Assembly (NCBI GenBank): GCA_026214975.1
Contig: JAOBSW010001127.1
Location: 1 to 64,000 of the forward strand
Length of the DNA stretch: 64,000 nucleotides
Source of the DNA: Gentiana macrophylla
Lineage: Eukaryota > Streptophyta > Magnoliopsida > Gentianales > Gentianaceae
Direction: 5' to 3'
Positions 49,520 through 60,251 of the stretch are shown here, one piece after another (positions within the stretch are counted from its first letter, which is position 1; every line of letters starts with the position of its first letter). The position numbers were made by a program, and so were the translations under genes. Under the pieces are notes generated by a model that had not been told where the DNA came from, ran no database searches, and saw only the letters and a program-made list of their open reading frames with translations.

Positions 49520-51750
49520 TGTAATGCCCCGCTCCCGAATACCGAGCCCTTATCCGGAAGAGAAACATTCGGCGCATATAACGTTAAATAAATCTAATAT
49601 TATACGCTAGCCTCTATGTCGTCGTATCAAAAAATAAAGCAACGGAAGCCCAAAAGGCTCGGGTAAAAATCATAAATATCTCCAAGAATAGAATACAAAC
49701 CGACTATGGTTAGAAAGGAAAAGCTTACAACAACGATAGTAAGCTTACAACGTACGATGTTCCAAAAGAAAGATACAACACTTGTCTTACAAACTTGAAA
49801 TAAAAGTACCACAAGTTATTTAAGCAATCTACAACATACTCTAGAACAATCTTTAATAGAAAAGTAAAAGAAAGCATCAACATAGCACCAACGCCATCAA
49901 ATCAGCATCGAACTCATCAACGAGCTCAAGGCTAACCTGTTCGTCTTCTCACCCCAAAAGCACACAAAACAACATATGCAATTGAGGTAAGTACAAAGTA
50001 CTTAGCAAGAGGAAGAAGCTAATGTATAATTAAGTCTTACAACGAAAGGTTCATTAACTAATGTTAAATTATCTTTATGAGACCGACTCAATTCTAGGGT
50101 TCACTTCATGCTCATCAACATGTCGTGACGTTTCTAACTTAACTTATCTTTGTTACATCGGCATTCAAGGGCACAACTCATGGTGCTACCCACCACGAGG
50201 TATCGTTTGCAACCTATCAGTGGAGCACACCGATTGCCACGGGACCCGATAGTGTACACGTTCGGCGAAGTCCCCTGCCATTTAGCCGTTTATAGGCTAG
50301 CAGAGTTATTCACTTTATCTGACCGCCCACACATCGCGATACAGCTAAGTGCCTTACCAAGACTGTTACGATGCTTAATCTTATAACTACACACGTACGT
50401 TTATTATTAGTTGTTAACTATCCACCTAAGTATTTTCATGTAAGCTCCCTCACAAATACAACTCTCTTACTTAGACCCCTAGACACGGACAAGCCTTAGC
50501 ACATACACAGACATTGATGAATTCTAATTCATCAAAGCACAAGCCAGTCATACTCTTCCGACGGTCCCGAACTTCAACTCCCTTGAAGAGTACATTCGAT
50601 GCCGGAACTAAATGCATCAGAAGCTTAATCGAGGCTTGTTCAAGTTCATATAATGTTATTAGATCAAGAATTAACATTTAGAACTCATTACGTAGCTTAA
50701 AACAACAATTTTCCCCAAAACAGGGGCCAGTGCGGGCGCACCCAAGGCCAGTGCGGGCGCACCGAACAACCAGAGACATTCAGGATGTCTCTGCTCAACC
50801 GGTGCGGGTGCACCAAGCCTGATCAAGCGCACCCACCTGGAGCAAAAACATTCTGGACCTTCTGCCCGTCAGTGCGGGCGCACTAGGAGCTGGTGCGGGC
50901 GCACCAAGCGACCAGAAAGTCCCCAAACCCTATTTTCTTGCACTTTTACGATCCCTACTCAATTCCAAACGAGTTTAACATCAATAAACACAGAGAAACA
51001 GCAGTAAACCACAGCTTTTACCTACTATAACATCACATACTCTCCTACATTAAGTATGCATGATTTCAATCAATAAAACACCACAAATTATACCCGAAAC
51101 ACAACCTTAACAACATAAGATCTTAACAAAACATTAGGAAGAGCCTCTCACCTTATTAGCAAGCAAAACCGAAGCCAAACCTTCAAGAAACCTGCAGCAC
51201 TCTTAGAACTCCAACTCAAACCTATATTAATTGTGATCAAAGGTTTCTAAACAATCTAAACTATAATTGATCAACTAGAACACCAAAACAAGATCTAATC
51301 TTCAAGATTCTAGGTTTAGATCCAAAACCATACCTTTACAAAACTCTGAGCTTTTGCTATCAAAACGATTCTCTCTTCCCGCTGATTCTGAATCTTCAAA
51401 CGATTCTGAAAACCGACCAAGAAGTAGAGAGAAATTGGAAGAAGTCTTCTTTGATTTTCCTTTTCTATTTCTTCAGAGGAGTTTGAACGTTCTTGCTAAA
51501 ACACATTCTGATAACTCCCTCAATTAAGTGATAGGTTTACTTGTAGAAAATAACCCCCCAAGGCGTTATTACCACTTAAGTCCTCAAAAATTCTCCTAAT
51601 TACTAGTTAATCCCATTAAACCCTTTTGAATGTATATATTTCGAATATATTTATATATACATACTTTAAATCCTCTAATTAAATAAAACAAAACTCTGAA
51701 TTTTTGTTAAAAAACACTTTTGCCCATTTCTGAGAAGTCGGGATGTTACA
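49520..51750 (-). repeat. Solo LTR H, Tekay-like chromovirus family
   Basis: 2231 bp, TGTAATGCCCCG to GATGTTACA, perfect TSD TTATG (49515-49519 and 51751-51755). The orientation is inferred from the CGGGGCRTTACA end, typical of Tekay/Del LTR 3' ends. No internal region adjoins, so recombination between LTRs has removed it. Related throughout to LTR I. Confidence 0.85.
50729..50905. repeat. Array of palindromic GGTGCGGGCGCACC motifs in LTR H
   Basis: Five near-copies of a 14-bp inverted repeat at 50729, 50750, 50801, 50871 and 50892, plus a partial copy near 50825, spaced 21 to 70 bp. Much higher GC than the rest of the LTR. Confidence 0.8.
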
Positions 51751-52890
51751 TTATGTGTTAATCAAATTCTCAGAACTTGTGTAGACCAGTAGTTGTTATC
51801 ATATATACAACGGTTGTGCTACAACGAATGACACAACAAGTCTTTGTAAGTTTGATAATGTTCAGCTTACTTGATAACCAATCGGACTTGAATCATTATC
51901 AATGATGAAAAAATATGTTATGTAACTAGCCGTCGTATTTCTCGATTCATTAATGCCGTTTGAGCAAAGAACATACAGGTCCAAATCTTACTTGGTTAGA
52001 TCAAACGATTGGTGCTTCCTTGAATCCATCTCCTTCAAAATTAATTTTGCTGAAATGCATATTTTCATTGAACCAATCTCTAAAGTCATATCAGTGAAAA
52101 TATATAATACTCAACCACAACACGACTTAGCCCATTCAAATTAAACGAGGACGGCGGCTTAAGCAATTGATCATATCATTTATAACTCATCTAGACGAGA
52201 TCTGGAGGGTTAGACAATCTCCTTCAAAATTAATATGCTCATGTATGCATATATTAATTGACAGAAATAAACGTTTTATGTGATGTTAAGGGCAAATTTA
52301 CAACAATTATTCCACTTTGATTTCCACTGATGTAATTATCTATGGGGCAGGGATTTTATTGGGAGTCATGAAATGAATCTTCTTCCCTATGTGATGGATT
52401 TTCCTACTGCTGGGTTTGCACACACATAGGGTTTAAGGAGCCAATCTTATCTGACTCTATCACGTAAACTTCAAGCGAGTAGGGATATAATGATGAAGCT
52501 TTGTAAATTTCTTTATTTGGTTTATCAATAAAAATAAAGTTGTTTTATAAAATAAAAAAAAAAAAAAAGGGCATTTTCCCCCTAATAAACCTTTTTTATT
52601 TCTTCTCCCAAATATACAATGCCAATTACAAAATATTCCTTTCACAAATAAAAATATTGACTCAATATCTTGCAGGTAAACCTCTTATGTGATACATAAA
52701 TTTTATGTTGGTCCTGGTGCAAATCCTAGTTGTTGCACCAAAACTAATAGGAATTCAATATTCTAAAATGGGTCACTACCTATAAAAACTTTCCACCAAT
52801 GTACGTCTTTGAAAGTGCTGACTTTGTGGTCCAAAACTTGCACCTGGACCACCCTAAACGAGAAACGTCTGGCACCGGATTTCCCGAGAA
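51751..52890. other. AT-rich intergenic DNA downstream of the receptor kinase
   Basis: No coding frame recognised. It holds an A run at 52551-52567, and 52500-52700 is AT-rich and may include the 3' end of the receptor kinase transcript. This is probably host sequence, in contrast to the repeats on the left. Confidence 0.5.
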
Positions 52891-54916
52891 TCACCGGCCA
52901 CCAGAAAGCCATGAATCGGCAACAGATGAAGGGTGTGAAAAAGCATTTTCCATAGCAACATCACTAAACCCTTCACGGTGAGCAAATGTGAGGCCGCCCA
53001 CGGCGGAGATCCCAACTGTTAACATCTCCGGCAAGGCCAATGCACCTTCTAAATACAACAAAACTTGCTTCATACTCGGCCGTGCTTTCGGATCCGAATT
53101 CGAACACAACAATGCCAGCTTCATTACTAATTCAACCTCACCTTGAACATAATCAGATCCCAGATTTTGATCAACTGTTTCCAAGATTGCGTCTTTGGTA
53201 AAGCAAGAATAAACCCAATCAATCAATATCTCCTCCTCCGGCGGTGCGCGTATTTGAATTGGCCTTCTTCCACATGCTACCTCAAGCATAAAAGCCCCAA
53301 AAGCATATACATCAGTACTTGTTGTAGCTTTCCCAGTTCTTGAATGTTCAGGTGCAAGATATCCTAAAGTTCCACCAACATGTGTTGTTTGTGGGTCAGT
53401 TCCGTGATCATACAATCTTGCAAGCCCAAAATCACTTAATCTTGCATTCCATTCACCATCTAATAACACATTGCTAGCTTTTACATCTCTATGAATAACT
53501 ACTTGTTCCCATTCTTCATGTAAGTAAAAAAGCCCAGATGCAACACCTTTGATCACTCTAAATCTTTGATTCCAATTAAGGGTATGAACTGGGCTGTTGT
53601 ATAGATACTTATCAAGGCTTCCATTAGGCATATAATCATACACTAACAGCAATTCACCTCTTCTCCGACAGTATCCTAAAAGGGATACTAGGTTTCTGTG
53701 TCGTAATCGACCGATACTAACGATTTCTGCAACGAATTCTTTCATTCCTTGTCTTGATTCATGAGAAACCTTTTTGACAGCAATTTCGATTTTTGAAGTT
53801 GGTAATAAACCTCTATATACTCTTCCAAATCCTCCTGTTCCAAGAAGCCCTTTAACTCTGAAACCTTTGGTTGCAACATACAAGTCTTTGTATTTGAATC
53901 TGTGAGGTCCGTAATCAAGTTCCCAATCTTCAAGCTCTTCTGTATATTTCCTCTTTCTTCTTATATGATAAATTGCTGCTGCTATAATAATAGAAAACGA
54001 AGTAATCAAGATTATAGGCAACCCAATTCTTAAAAGCTTTGATTCTGGCTTTGGTCCAAGCCGGGGAAGCTTAGGAAGATTAGAGCGATTAATCGGATCT
54101 GCCACACCATTCATTTTGAAACTCCACCCGAGAACAAAATGGGTTGTCGCTGCTGCTGTCAGAACCGATCCGGTAGATGATGAAAACCCGACATACATAG
54201 TTTGATTTATCACCAATGAAAGATCATAAGAATAAGATAACAGAGGCTTCACCGGTTTTGCAACGTTGACCGGAGCTAATGTAACATTGAATTGCTTAGC
54301 CACGCCGTCGTAATCAACCCAAGCTTGCATTGGTTTTCCACTAACTAAAGTCAAATTCCGAAATGAACCATCGGAATCACTATAATAGCCAGCTGGAGCC
54401 GCCTTCTTTGATATCAATCCATTGATATCAATTCCCACATGGTTATCGTTGATGTCAGAGAACTCGTAGCTTTGAATCGTGTCAAGTTCCACAGCAACCA
54501 CGTGATTGGTAGCATTGCCGTTGTCAGTGTCGTTGAAAAGGCCGAGGAATTGACTCGAGAGAGCTCCCGGAAGGCCTCTGGTCGGAGCAATGACGAAAGA
54601 CATGCCTGGGCCCCTGAACGGAAATTGAGACGGAAATTGAGACGGAAATTGATACAGAGACTGGATAGCGAAAACGAAGGAAGTGGAAAAGGAGAAAGGT
54701 GAAGTATTGAAGGAATCGATTGGGTTTGGAAAAAGCATGGCCCTTATCTTGTGGTGTATCGCTGCTTAGTTTCAAGAGGCCATTGGAGGTAAACTCTGCT
54801 ATGCCATCAAGGCTAAGATTTGCAGAAGAGAAACCATTGTAAGTGAAGGAATAGTCCTCTGAAGATACTAATATAAATACAGCAAAGAAGACAAGAGCAA
54901 GCTTCAGAGAAAACAT
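52891..54916 (-). CDS. L-type lectin-domain receptor-like kinase (clade IV-like), one frameshift
   Basis: Single-exon plasma-membrane receptor kinase. The start at 54916 gives a signal peptide (MFSLKLALVFFAVFILVSS), followed by the legume-lectin domain (YSFTYNGF, FVIAPTRGLPG, NHVAVELDT-like stretch, HVGIDIN). The rest is open from 54738 to the TGA at 52891. In the numbering of that 615-residue segment: membrane segment 237-257 followed by RRKRK, glycine loop GTGGFG 300-305, Lys322 in AVKK, HRDVKASN 416-423, DFG 436-438, APE 462-464, then GKATTSTDVYAFGAF. All kinase residues are intact, so an active Ser/Thr kinase is expected; L-type lectin kinases act in pathogen and extracellular-ATP or wall sensing. 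The two parts are in different frames and meet at a T5 run (54730-54734). Total length (about 675 residues) is normal. Either a one-base sequence error or a recent null allele. Confidence 0.93.
54616..54655 (-). repeat. 12-bp tandem repeat inside the lectin domain
   Basis: Three units of CAATTTCCGTCT (minus strand), giving FPSQFPSQFPF between FAIQSLYQ and RGPGMSF. Family members usually have a short PEYP-type loop here. Confidence 0.75.
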
Positions 54917-54955
54917 GACTAACCTTTCTCTTTCGCCTTACAGACAATTAGCATA

Positions 54956-54967
54956 GCTATATATGGG
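54956..54967 (-). promoter_or_regulatory. Probable TATA box of the receptor kinase
   Basis: Minus strand CCCATATATAGC, about 40 bp upstream of the ATG at 54916. This leaves only a short 5' UTR. Confidence 0.45.
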
Positions 54968-55399
54968 AACGATGAATAGGATGTTTGATTTTAATCGGGT
55001 GCGGATGTAGGATGATGGGGCTGAAGGACAAATATAATAGGTAAAATGTGGAATAGGACCGCCACCGTTTATTTGTGTTATTATTCAGGACAAAATTAGA
55101 GACAAAAGGACAGAATTACCTTTTGTGGTAACTGTTAAAAAAATTAAAAAAAGGGGTATAATGGTTCAGGGACAATAAAATTTGTCTTTAATGACATAAA
55201 TACAATATCACTGGATTAAATCTCTAATACTACTTTTAAAATGTCTTTTTAACATTTTCCCTAAATTTTTTAAAAACAAATAATAAATTTAAGAAATGAA
55301 ACTATATTTATCGTATAAATTTTAATGTTTTTTTTGGATTAAAGATGGACGATTTCACGATTTGGTGTATGTAGGTCATGGAAGCCAAATAGGAATGGG
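54968..55399. other. Upstream region of the receptor kinase
   Basis: AT-rich, no gene or repeat recognised. It probably contains the promoter. No motif is called beyond the TATA box. Confidence 0.4.
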
Positions 55400-55982
55400 A
55401 AACAACCTATGTTGCACGGATACGGACACGCCGCACAACACGACACTTGATTAGCGGACAGCGACACGTGTAATTAAAATTTAATGACACTTGTAGCTTA
55501 CTAAACACGTTACATATAATATATATATACACACACATATATACATCTATATATACATCTCTCTCTATATATATATATTTCCGGAAACAAAAGATTCATT
55601 ATGCAAAGAAACTTGTGATTACATGGAGTTCTGATATTCATTTAACATCTATATATACATATATATATCTCTCTCTCTCTCTATATATATATATTCAAAT
55701 TTATCAAAAAAAATATATTCGTACAAGTCTAAACAACTAGACAAAATAAGATATGTAATACTTAAACTCTATCAATATCTAAAATTATTTGTTATCTATA
55801 CGGTCTCAAAAGTAAAAAGAAAATTGTGATTGACTTTCAAAATATTACAATTTAAGTGTAAAAACGATTGTCTATAACAAAAAAACATATAAACATAATA
55901 CAGAGTAATCAAGATAGAAATTGTATATTTTCAGGTTTCATAAAAAAAAGATTGAAAAATTGTGTTCATGGGTGTCGGGAGG
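55400..55982. repeat. Left part of a GACACG-rich dispersed repeat, with microsatellites
   Basis: Begins TTGCACGGATACGGACACG with several GACAC words on the plus strand. Its continuation after solo LTR I (58071-58250) is rich in GTGTCGG, the reverse complement, so the whole looks like a foldback or terminal-inverted-repeat element. 55515-55580 and 55645-55695 are TA, CA and TC microsatellites. No transposase seen. Confidence 0.45.
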
Positions 55983-58070
55983 TGTAACGCCCCGTTCCCG
56001 GACACCGAGTCCTTATCCGGAAAAGGAACGTTCGGCACGTATAAAATAAAAGTAAATTCATTTTATACGTAAGCCTCTACTATGTCGTATCGAATGAAAG
56101 CAAAACGGAAGCAAAACTCGGGTATATTTTTTTTCAACGTCTAAGAATAGAAACAAGAAATTCTAAAGATAGAAATGTAAATTATTACATTGGAAAAGTA
56201 CGAAATCCCAAAGACAGTACGTAGCAACCAAAAGAACCAACAGTCTACCTCAGAATCATTACAAGAGCCACCAAAGAAAAGCAAGAAAGAAACATTCTTG
56301 AAACTTCAACGAGCGCCTTCACACGTCGTCGTCAAAACTCTCCTCGAACACCTGTTCGTCTTCTCACCCCCAAACACATAAAAGAAAATGCATTCGAGGT
56401 AAGTACAACGTACTTAGAAAGAATGAGAAGCTATGAAGACAATCATAGTTATAACGAAAAGATAATTATTTAATTAGTTGATTAAATGAGACCAACTCCA
56501 TCTAGGGTTCACTTACGCTCATCAACACGTTGTGACTAATCTGTTTCTAACTTAGCATATCTATGTTACAACCGCACTCAAGGGCACTACTGCGCATCCC
56601 TCAAGCAGAGTCCTCTCTGACTTAGTGGTCTTTGACCTCTGAGTTCTTCTTCCTTGGGAACACTCTTTTGCAACATATTAGTGGATCACACCAATATCCC
56701 GAAGTCTAGAAAAGGTAGACTCCGATAGCACGCACACCTCACAGAGTCCCTCCGCACTTAGGGTCTTTTGACCTCACGAAGTTCTTCCACCTTCGTGGGG
56801 GTAGCACATGCATCGCGATTTAGCACGGTGCCTAGCCAAGAGAGACATGTTGTTTAATCTTTTACTAGTCACATACGTTGTTTATTAAATTATTAACTAG
56901 CGACCTAAGTGTTTTCAAATAATCTCCTCACACATACTACTCTCTTCCTAGACCACTAGACACGGACAAGTCCTAGCACATACAGAGACATTGATGAATC
57001 CTAATTCATCAAAGCACAAGCCTATCATGCTCTTACGGACGGATCCGAACTTCAACTCCCTTTAAGAGTACATTCGGTGTTTTAAATGAAGCGAATCGAA
57101 GCTCAATTCGAGCTTGTCTAAGTTATACCATGTTTAACATATCGTATATATATCTCAAGTAAGTAAAGCATGTATACTTGGCTGAACAACGATTAACAAT
57201 AGAAAGGAGGGCAAGACAAAGCGGGCGCCCGTTTAAAGACCTGGACGCCCGTCCAAAATAGTGGACGCTTCGTCACCCAAAAGCGATTCAATCTCGAATG
57301 TAAATTGCACCTCGAGGCGCCCGTCCGGATAAGCCAGACGCCCGTCGAGATTCGACCTAAGCGGACGCCCGTCCAGAAGAACCGGACGCCCGTCCACACC
57401 TGGGTTCGACCAAAACCCTAACTTCATCATCATGCGATTTCGGATCGTAATTCAACCCAAAACCGACAAATAACCAACAAAACAACACAAGGATCCACAT
57501 CTAGGCGTCTTGTAACAACCATAGTCTTTAACCAAAACAAAGATTTATATTTCTAACACCAAAAGCCTTAAAACATGATCAATTCCTTATAACAAATGAT
57601 AGAATTCATAGGATTTGTTTCTCTTACCTATTTGCAGCCCCAAAGCGATCAATCTTGCTCTGAAAATCTGCTGCAATCCCACAAAACGGATGCCGCAAAA
57701 ACTGTGCTCTTCACGCCGAGTCCAATTCTTGAATCCGTTTTGAAAACGATCAACTCTACCTCTTAGAATTGTGAAGAACTCTCTTTTCTCTCTTTCTCTC
57801 CTCACAATGCCGCACAAGGGGGGGGAAGGCTGAAATCAAACCGAAAATCCACCGAATTAGGTTAGGTCTTAGCATTAAAAAGGAGTTAACCATTTTCCTT
57901 AATTGCCCTTGACCACAAAATTGATTTTCCTTTTAATTACATATATAAAATTTCGAGAATATATATATATAATGTCCAAAATAATTAACTCCGAATAAAA
58001 GGAAACCGAACCTAATATTTCGTTTTCGCAAAAGACACGTCTGCCCTTTCCCGAAAGTCGGAATATTACA
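55983..58070 (-). repeat. Solo LTR I, same family as H
   Basis: 2088 bp, TGTAACGCCCCG to AATATTACA, perfect TSD GGAGG (55978-55982 and 58071-58075). It shares with H the outer ends (CCCG..ACCGAG..CCTTATCCGGAA), the CTCATCAACA..GTGAC block and the CTAGACACGGACAAG block. It is inserted inside the GACACG/GTGTCGG repeat. Confidence 0.85.
57221..57395. repeat. Array of palindromic GGACGCCCGTCC motifs in LTR I
   Basis: Near-copies at 57221, 57243, 57263 (diverged), about 57315, 57336, 57363 and 57384. The best three (57243, 57363, 57384) are the exact 12-mer, an inverted repeat. The array stands at nearly the same distance from the left LTR end as the unrelated palindromes of LTR H. Confidence 0.8.
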
Positions 58071-58260
58071 GGAGGTGTCGGCGCCGTGTCGGAGGTGTGT
58101 CGACAACGTGTCGGATATTAAAATGTTAAATAATATTAATTTAATCAACCGACACGTGTCGGACACGGTGTCGGAACATGTCGGAGCGTGTCGTGTCGTG
58201 TCGTGTCTTGTGTCGGATACGGCGCGCGGCGTCCAGATTGAAGTGTCGGTGCATCATAAA
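58071..58260. repeat. Right part of the GTGTCGG-rich repeat
   Basis: Many GTGTCGG units (58074, 58086, 58110, 58156 and others) and a run of GTGTC near 58188-58210, then a CGGATACGGCGCGCGGCG end. This is the continuation of 55400-55982. Confidence 0.5.
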
Positions 58261-59002
58261 AACAACACAATATTCATGTTCAAGCTTTCTTGCGCAAAAG
58301 ATAATGTGTATATAGTACCACTAGCACCCGTTTCAGATCCTTCACAAATCACAATATCGCTGAATATTCTGTGATTAGCTTAATCCATTCCGGAAAATCG
58401 GGCGATCCTGGCCGAGGACAATCAAGGGCTGAGCCATGAATTCTTTATCGGATGGCCTGAGATTTTATTTCTTTCATTTATACGGTATAATTTTCTGAAA
58501 AAAAAAAAAACAATTTCTTTATACACTTTATGATGTATTCTTTTTTTTTAATCTCACAACACACTACAAACGTTAACTCCAATATCAATTCAGTGGATCT
58601 GACGTTACCTACCAGTAACACTTTTATTGTATAACTATAAAGGCACTGACGCTATTTTTTAAACGTCAAGTACCACTGACGTTATTTTTATTAAAAATAA
58701 TTGTGTGTTAGAAGTAATTTTTTTACTCTTTAAAATGATCGTAGTGCATGAAATAAAATCGTGGCGCCAATGAAATCACTTTTTTTTGTAACATATATTT
58801 TAATGGCTGTAAAACTAATTATCTAGTGGGCAGATGTGTTGGAGGGCTGGACATACATATTATATAGAAAAAAATAAAAGGGGTTGGGTGGGCTTAGCCC
58901 ACCTGTGCCCTTGGAGTAGCTCCGCCCTGGACAATTACCGTGTGTTCAAACATAAATAAATTCAAAGTTAAAACAAGGTGGGTTCTATCAGCACCTCCGT
59001 TT
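58261..59002. other. Intergenic DNA with no confident feature
   Basis: Contains an A run (58497-58510), CACTACAAACG at 58562 and a twice-repeated CACTGACG(C/T)TATTTTT near 58645 and 58672, which recall CACTA-type subterminal repeats. No matching TSD was found. Confidence 0.35.
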
Positions 59003-59942
59003 TTACTTTCGGCACCCATTAATTGAATATTTTTTCGGACGAAAAAAACGTCGGCGACACCGGTGTTCCTTGTTGAACACCAACGTCGGTGCCACTGATG
59101 TTGTCATTGAGAGTCTGGTTTCTATTCTGGGTCTTGTAGGTACATCCATAGTGTCAGGCAAAGTGTCAAGTAAATGTGCATGGGCTTGTTCCATGAACAT
59201 ATCTTTCAGATGTTCATGGCCAATTTGGATGTCATATCTGTCTTCAAAATGAAAATTTGCAATCAAGTCTCTACGTACCATTTGGATGTTTTCCTCAGCC
59301 CATTGTGTTAGATGTTGGGGTACGTTAAGGAAATTTGTCCACTTTGGGATGAAAATTGCAGTTGGTTCTGGCCATCTGGCTAATGCCATATAAGAGAGAT
59401 TCCTGAAGTTGTTGGCATACGTGTATGGTTGTTCAGTTCATACTCGTGAGAGGAATTCTGTCTTCGTGGTAGACTCATTCATGATCGCTGACCATATTGA
59501 GTCTGTTGACTTTTTTGGGCTTCTTCTTGAAGCCTTGAGTAATCCTCTTTCTTCAAAATGCCCTCCCTTAGATATGTAATCGCCACGCCACGTCTACATC
59601 CCGTCATGGTATTTGGCAATTTGGATGATAGGAGGTAGATTTATTTGGATCTGTTATGTCAAAGTATTTTGGGTTTCTGGTTGAAAATCGTTTTCAAATT
59701 TGCGCACTTAGAATGATCTTGAGTCGCGGTTCTCCATTCTGATGATTTTCCGTACACACTCTGGCATGGGAAATATCAAATTCTTTTAGTAGATTGAATA
59801 AATAGTCTACTACGAATAGTGGAATTAATGGGCGGTGTGGATATGTTAAAAAGACTGTTTTGCCCTGAAGGCGGAATTGGGTTTTTTGTCGTGGCTTGGA
59901 GAACTTGTATGCATACAAGGTTTTGGTGAGGCAGAGAGGCAA
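59003..59942 (-). pseudogene. Broken geminivirus-like Rep (rolling-circle initiator) gene
   Basis: Rep nicks the viral origin and starts rolling-circle replication. Seen here in separate frames: motif I FLTYP at residues 31-35 of the open segment 59942-59694; motif II, expected to carry metal-binding His, replaced near GEPRLK; motif III with the catalytic Tyr, YISKGG, at 59578-59561; and a segment from 59389 with WPEP, NVP and QWAEENI, as in the linker before the helicase. No Walker A motif follows. Several stops and frame changes separate the parts, so it cannot encode a working protein. Helitron and plasmid Reps lack the FLTYP form. Confidence 0.78.
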
Positions 59943-59989
59943 TTTGGCCTCAGTTTGTTAATTGAGTCAGGTGAGAACCTGATTTTAAC

Positions 59990-59998
59990 TCTTTTATA
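59990..59998 (-). promoter_or_regulatory. TATA box of the Rep relic
   Basis: Minus strand TATAAAAG, about 50 bp upstream of the Rep-like ATG (59942) and about 30 bp from the origin hairpin, the usual geminivirus spacing order. Confidence 0.6.
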
Positions 59999-60026
59999 TT
60001 GGTGTGTGGCCCCAAATGACGTGAGG

Positions 60027-60051
60027 AAAACCTTATAATATTACAGGTTTT
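60027..60051 (+). promoter_or_regulatory. Geminivirus-type origin hairpin with TAATATTAC
   Basis: Perfect 7-bp stem AAAACCT (60027-60033) and AGGTTTT (60045-60051) around an 11-base loop that contains the conserved nonanucleotide TAATATTAC (60036-60044). In geminiviruses Rep cuts this nonamer before its last two bases. The nonamer is on the strand opposite to the Rep relic, as expected. Confidence 0.85.
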
Positions 60052-60251
60052 ACCCCGTCTGGCCGACACGTGGGTCCCACTAACAAAGTTAAAGGCAAAT
60101 ATTCCTCTCCTTTTTTCTGTAGCCACTTTATCTTTTTACTTTATAAAAGTAACAGTTGTATTTTGTCGGTTTATACATTTTCAAATTTTTTTTTTGGTTG
60201 AAACCGGATATTTTATTAGATAAAATTGTACAACTGTACAAAGTGTACACC

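Larger units (their letters stand above)
59003..60180 (-). other. Endogenous geminivirus-like fragment (Rep relic plus origin region)
   Basis: A contiguous 1.2-kb piece arranged as in a geminivirus genome: complementary-sense Rep-like frame, its TATA box, an origin hairpin with TAATATTAC, and beyond it a second TATA-like box (TTTATAAAAG near 60140) facing the other way. It lies between intergenic DNA and the poly(A) end of a LINE. No capsid frame or helicase part was seen, so it is partial. Basis: motifs and order seen in the sequence; the family assignment is from known geminivirus organisation. Confidence 0.8.

Noticed and set aside
50729..50905. CRISPR-like regularly spaced repeats in LTR H
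   Set aside because: Units are short palindromes with unequal spacing inside a plant LTR. No cas genes and a eukaryotic context.
55515..55695. TA/CA/TC-rich stretch as a regulatory element
   Set aside because: Simple microsatellites. Nothing points to a function.
57193..57433. Minus-strand frames with repeated WTGVR / DGRP peptides
   Set aside because: These are translations of the palindrome array in LTR I, not a gene.
58562..58746. Possible small CACTA transposon (CACTAC .. GTAGTG, 185 bp)
   Set aside because: The 3-bp flanks do not match and the inverted ends are only about six bases. Could be chance.
59003..59942. Rep relic as a Helitron or plasmid Rep
   Set aside because: FLTYP and the following layout, together with the TAATATTAC hairpin on the opposite strand, fit geminiviruses better. 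No Helitron helicase or Helitron ends seen.
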